Assembly (NCBI RefSeq): GCF_000746845.1
Contig: NZ_KN050846.1
Span: forward strand, 3,078,701 to 3,142,700
From: Altibacter lentus
Lineage (GTDB): Bacteria; Bacteroidota; Bacteroidia; Flavobacteriales; Flavobacteriaceae
Length of the DNA: 64,000 nucleotides
Reading direction: 5' to 3'
The notes under the pieces are model-generated. The model saw only the letters and a list, made by a program, of their open reading frames with translations. It was not told the DNA's origin and did not search any database. Of the stretch, positions 61,499 through 64,000 are shown piece after piece; the first letter of the stretch is position 1; every line of letters starts with the position of its first letter. The position numbers were made by a program, and so were the translations under genes.

Positions 61499-63445
61499 TT
61501 ACACATTGAATTCTACGATATTTTTTTGAATTTCGGTGTTAATTAATTCCGAAAATTCAGAAATGGTCATCGTGCCCAAGTCTCCATGGCTATGTTTCCT
61601 CACAGAAACTGTACCATCTTTTTCTTCCTGCTCACCTACGATCAACATGTATGGAAGCTTTTTCATTTCAGCTTCCCGTATTTTCTTGCCAATCGTTTCG
61701 TTCCTATTATCTACAAGGGCGCGAATTTCGTCATTTTCAAGCAAATTTAAAACTTTTTGAGCGTATTTTTCATATTTTTCGCTTAACGACAAGATTGCAA
61801 CCTGTTCCGGCATGAGCCATAATGGGAAATTACCTCCAGTATGCTCCAGTAATATTGCAATAAATCGCTCCATACTTCCAAAAGGAGCACGGTGAATCAT
61901 GATGGGTCGGTGCATTTCATTGTCACTGCCCTTATATTCCAACTCAAAGCGTTCCGGTAGGTTGTAATCCACCTGTATTGTTCCTAATTGCCACTGTCTG
62001 CCCAGTGCATCTTTCACCATGAAATCCAGTTTAGGACCATAGAATGCCGCTTCTCCTTCCACAACAACGTAATTCAATCCCTTGTCTTTGGCAGCACTTA
62101 AAATAGCAGCTTCCGCCTTTTCCCAGTTCTCAACATTGCCTATATATTTTTCCGGCGTATTGGGGTCGCGCAGTGAAACCTGTGCGGTAAAATTCTCAAA
62201 ACCTAAGGATCCGAACACATACAGCACCAGATCGATCACATCTTTAAACTCCTTATCCAATTGGTCGGGCGTGCAGAAAAGGTGTGCATCATCCTGTGTA
62301 AAACCACGTACGCGGGTTAAACCGTGTAATTCACCACTTTGTTCATAGCGATAGACCGTTCCAAATTCTGCATATCGTTTGGGGAGATCTTTATACGACC
62401 AGGGGCCGCTCTTATAGATCTCGCAGTGGTGCGGACAGTTCATGGGTTTCAACAGGAATTCTTCATCCTCCTTAGGGGTATGGATGGGCTGAAAACTGTC
62501 GGCCCCGTATTTTGCATAGTGTCCGGAGGTAACATACAATTCTTTCTGACCGATATGTGGGGTGACCACCATTTCATAACCGGCTTTTTTCTGTGCTTTT
62601 TTAAGGAAGTTCTCCAGGCGCTCACGCAAGGCTGCTCCTTTAGGTAGCCAAAGCGGTAATCCCTGACCCACTTTTTGGGAGAAAGTGAATAATTCCAATT
62701 CTTTCCCAAGCTTACGGTGGTCACGTTTCTTTGCTTCTTCCAGAAGCTCTAAATATTCAGTGAGGTCTTTTTGCTTCGGAAAACTAATTCCATAGATACG
62801 CGTTAGTTGCGTGTTGTTCTCATCACCGCGCCAATAGGCACCTGCAATGCTCATGAGCTTCACCGCTTTTACAATCCCGGTATTGGGAATATGTCCCCCG
62901 CGACACAGATCGGTGAACGTGTCGTGATCACAAAAAGTGATACTGCCGTCCTCTAACGCTTCGATCAGTTCAACCTTATATTCGTTCCCTTGCTCTTTAT
63001 AATAGGAAAGCGCTTCAGCCTTGGAGGCTTCTCTTATAGAGAATTCATGTTTACCTCTAGCGATCTCAAGCATCTTAGCTTCAATAGTAGGCAAGTCCTT
63101 TTCAGAAACCGTTTCAGCACCAAAATCCACATCATAGTAGAATCCGTTTTCAATCGCCGGACCAATGGTCAACTTTACGCCGGGATATAATTCTTCCAAA
63201 GCCTGTGCAAGAATGTGCGCAGAAGAGTGCCAAAAAGCTTTTTTTCCGCTGTCATCATTCCAGGTGTACAATACCAGGGAGCCATCCTTGTGCAGCGGCG
63301 TGCTTGTTTCCACGGTTGAACCGTTATAAGAGGCAGAAATCACATTGCGCGCCAGGCCTTCACTTATGCTCTTGGCAACATCCATGGGAGTACTGCCGGC
63401 TTCAAATTGTTTTACACTTCCATCTGGTAAGGTAATATCGATCAT
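61499..63445 (-). CDS. thrS: Threonyl-tRNA synthetase
   Basis: 648 residues, normal length. TGS domain at the N-terminus ([24 protein letters not shown]), editing domain with [12 protein letters not shown] and [19 protein letters not shown], class II catalytic core with motif 2 [20 protein letters not shown], zinc ligand region [13 protein letters not shown], motif 3 [16 protein letters not shown], and anticodon-binding C-terminal domain. Charges tRNA-Thr and edits Ser. Heads the operon thrS-infC-rpmI-rplT from the promoter at 63482-63512. Confidence 0.98.
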   Translation of the reverse strand: MIDITLPDGSVKQFEAGSTPMDVAKSISEGLARNVISASYNGSTVETSTPLHKDGSLVLYTWNDDSGKKAFWHSSAHILAQALEELYPGVKLTIGPAIENGFYYDVDFGAETVSEKDLPTIEAKMLEIARGKHEFSIREASKAEALSYYKEQGNEYKVELIEALEDGSITFCDHDTFTDLCRGGHIPNTGIVKAVKLMSIAGAYWRGDENNTQLTRIYGISFPKQKDLTEYLELLEEAKKRDHRKLGKELELFTFSQKVGQGLPLWLPKGAALRERLENFLKKAQKKAGYEMVVTPHIGQKELYVTSGHYAKYGADSFQPIHTPKEDEEFLLKPMNCPHHCEIYKSGPWSYKDLPKRYAEFGTVYRYEQSGELHGLTRVRGFTQDDAHLFCTPDQLDKEFKDVIDLVLYVFGSLGFENFTAQVSLRDPNTPEKYIGNVENWEKAEAAILSAAKDKGLNYVVVEGEAAFYGPKLDFMVKDALGRQWQLGTIQVDYNLPERFELEYKGSDNEMHRPIMIHRAPFGSMERFIAILLEHTGGNFPLWLMPEQVAILSLSEKYEKYAQKVLNLLENDEIRALVDNRNETIGKKIREAEMKKLPYMLIVGEQEEKDGTVSVRKHSHGDLGTMTISEFSELINTEIQKNIVEFNV

Positions 63446-63481
63446 ACATTACATTTTAAATAGGATGCCCAAAGGCAGGGG

Positions 63482-63512
63482 CAAAGATACTACGAGTTTC
63501 TGCCTTATACAA
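63482..63512 (-). promoter_or_regulatory. Promoter of the thrS operon
   Basis: Minus strand: TTG at 63512-63510, 20 bases, TATCTTTG at 63489-63482. The predicted leader is about 32 bases. Confidence 0.78.
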
Positions 63513-63556
63513 TAGGATCCCAAGAGATAATTAAACAAGTCTTAGAAATTGAAGAA

Positions 63557-63666
63557 TTTGGGCGCTCCCTTTTTAGAGCTAAAAAGGGCAGGCTTTCGCG
63601 GCTCGCTTTTCACAAAACCTTGTTTAGTGAAAGAGCTCAAACAGCCGCTCAATCCTTAGCGCAAAA
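63557..63666. repeat. Palindromic, RNA-like structured element (possible dispersed repeat)
   Basis: A compact set of nested inverted repeats. One is a perfect 10-base hairpin CCCTTTTTAG/CTAAAAAGGG (63567-63576, 63579-63588, loop AG). A second is a stem GCGGCT/AGCCGC (63598-63603, 63643-63648) that encloses CTTTTCAC/GTGAAAG (63606-63613, 63627-63633). Outer ends are GCGCT/AGCGC (63562-63566, 63658-63662). No open frame. It resembles the GC-rich 'GGGC...AGGGCTTTC...' intergenic elements I associate with Bacteroidota genomes; exact identity is not established. Confidence 0.6.
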
Positions 63667-63783
63667 AATAGTGTATATATATAGGTATAATCTGGATTAA
63701 AAAATAATTTTACGCTAAGTTCAATGCATTCAAAGCCTTATCATTTTGTAGTAAAAATATCTCAAAAAAATATGGATTTAAGT

Positions 63784-63813
63784 TTGCACAGGATAAAAAG
63801 CACACTATCTTTG
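63784..63813 (+). promoter_or_regulatory. Upstream member of tandem promoters facing out of the window
   Basis: TTG 63784-63786, 19 bases, TATCTTTG 63806-63813, followed by CACCCGC. A full consensus match. Confidence 0.72.
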
Positions 63814-63898
63814 CACCCGCTTTGAAGAACAAATAGTTGTTATAAAAAGCAGCAAATACAACGGTCTAAATTTTTTTGAAATTATTTTTTAAAAAGTA

Positions 63899-63928
63899 TT
63901 GCAGGTTTAAAAAACTGTTGTACATTTG
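63899..63928 (+). promoter_or_regulatory. Downstream member of tandem promoters
   Basis: TTG 63899-63901, 19 bases, TACATTTG 63921-63928, again followed by CACCCGC. Same spacer as the first promoter, 115 bases downstream. The bases after it to 64000 contain no gene. They end in AAAAAAGTTCATTGG, which resembles the leader ahead of 16S rRNA in flavobacteria, so an rRNA operon probably begins just outside. Confidence 0.72.
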
Positions 63929-64000
63929 CACCCGCTAAAACAATGAGTGACTATAAAAACACGATTTGGATTGAGCGAAGGAAATAAAAAAGTTCATTGG

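Overview
The window reads as chromosomal DNA of a Flavobacteriaceae-type Bacteroidota. The signs are: promoters of the TTG-N19-23-TAnnTTTG class; a type IX secretion (T9SS) C-terminal signal on a large exported protein; families largely confined to this phylum (DUF6090, DUF4919, a mitochondrial-type aconitase, split transketolase, a Tgt without zinc cysteines); and a zeaxanthin-type carotenoid cluster. Most of the window is ordinary vertically inherited content with short intergenic gaps and many ATGA overlaps.

Layout. 1-861 (minus): translationally coupled SRPBCC, small conserved protein and DinB-family genes, the last cut by the window edge. 1023-6228 (plus): three periplasmic parvulin/SurA-like chaperone genes followed by a MoxR ATPase, probably one outer-membrane-biogenesis operon. 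6281-10481: acyltransferase, aconitase, TlpA-like thioredoxin. 10484-12240 (minus): GNAT acetyltransferase, DUF4919 protein, cupin lipoprotein.

12237-29030 (minus) is the unusual part. Read in transcription order it holds a FIST sensor, an EthD-like protein, three more FIST sensors, a soluble histidine kinase, a 1590-residue NTF2/six-repeat/histidine-kinase protein, a stand-alone receiver, a receiver-adenylate cyclase, a Pycsar-effector-like membrane protein (PycTM family), and then five tandem DUF6090 membrane proteins. Gaps are almost all under 40 bp, so it may be one long transcript. The simplest model is soluble sensing by FIST proteins, phosphorelay through two cytoplasmic kinases and two receivers, cyclic nucleotide production, and a membrane effector. 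This is inference from gene order and family knowledge.

29256-38971: a series of small accessory genes (TerB-like, class C beta-lactamase-like hydrolase, HD hydrolase, DUF1801, DUF2200, DUF2490), a TPR-HTH regulator, a T9SS cargo protein with Asp-box repeats, and a Gmad2 lipoprotein. A decayed FISUMP-domain gene lies at 39323-39573. 39581-44099 (minus) is merR-crtI-crtB-crtZ-crtY (zeaxanthin route, with a B12-binding MerR regulator). 44272-46812 is a P-type ATPase, followed by tRNA-Leu(GAG) and tRNA-Lys(TTT) on the minus strand.

47251-63445 is housekeeping: aroK, a PyrR-like phosphoribosyltransferase, an S4 protein, split transketolase, tgt, lptF/G, a DMT transporter, accA, dnaB, an exported protein, an OmpA-family protein, and the thrS-infC-rpmI-rplT operon with infC apparently starting at a rare ATA codon. 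The last 550 bp carry no gene. They hold a palindromic RNA-like element and two tandem strong promoters pointing out of the window, probably toward an rRNA operon.
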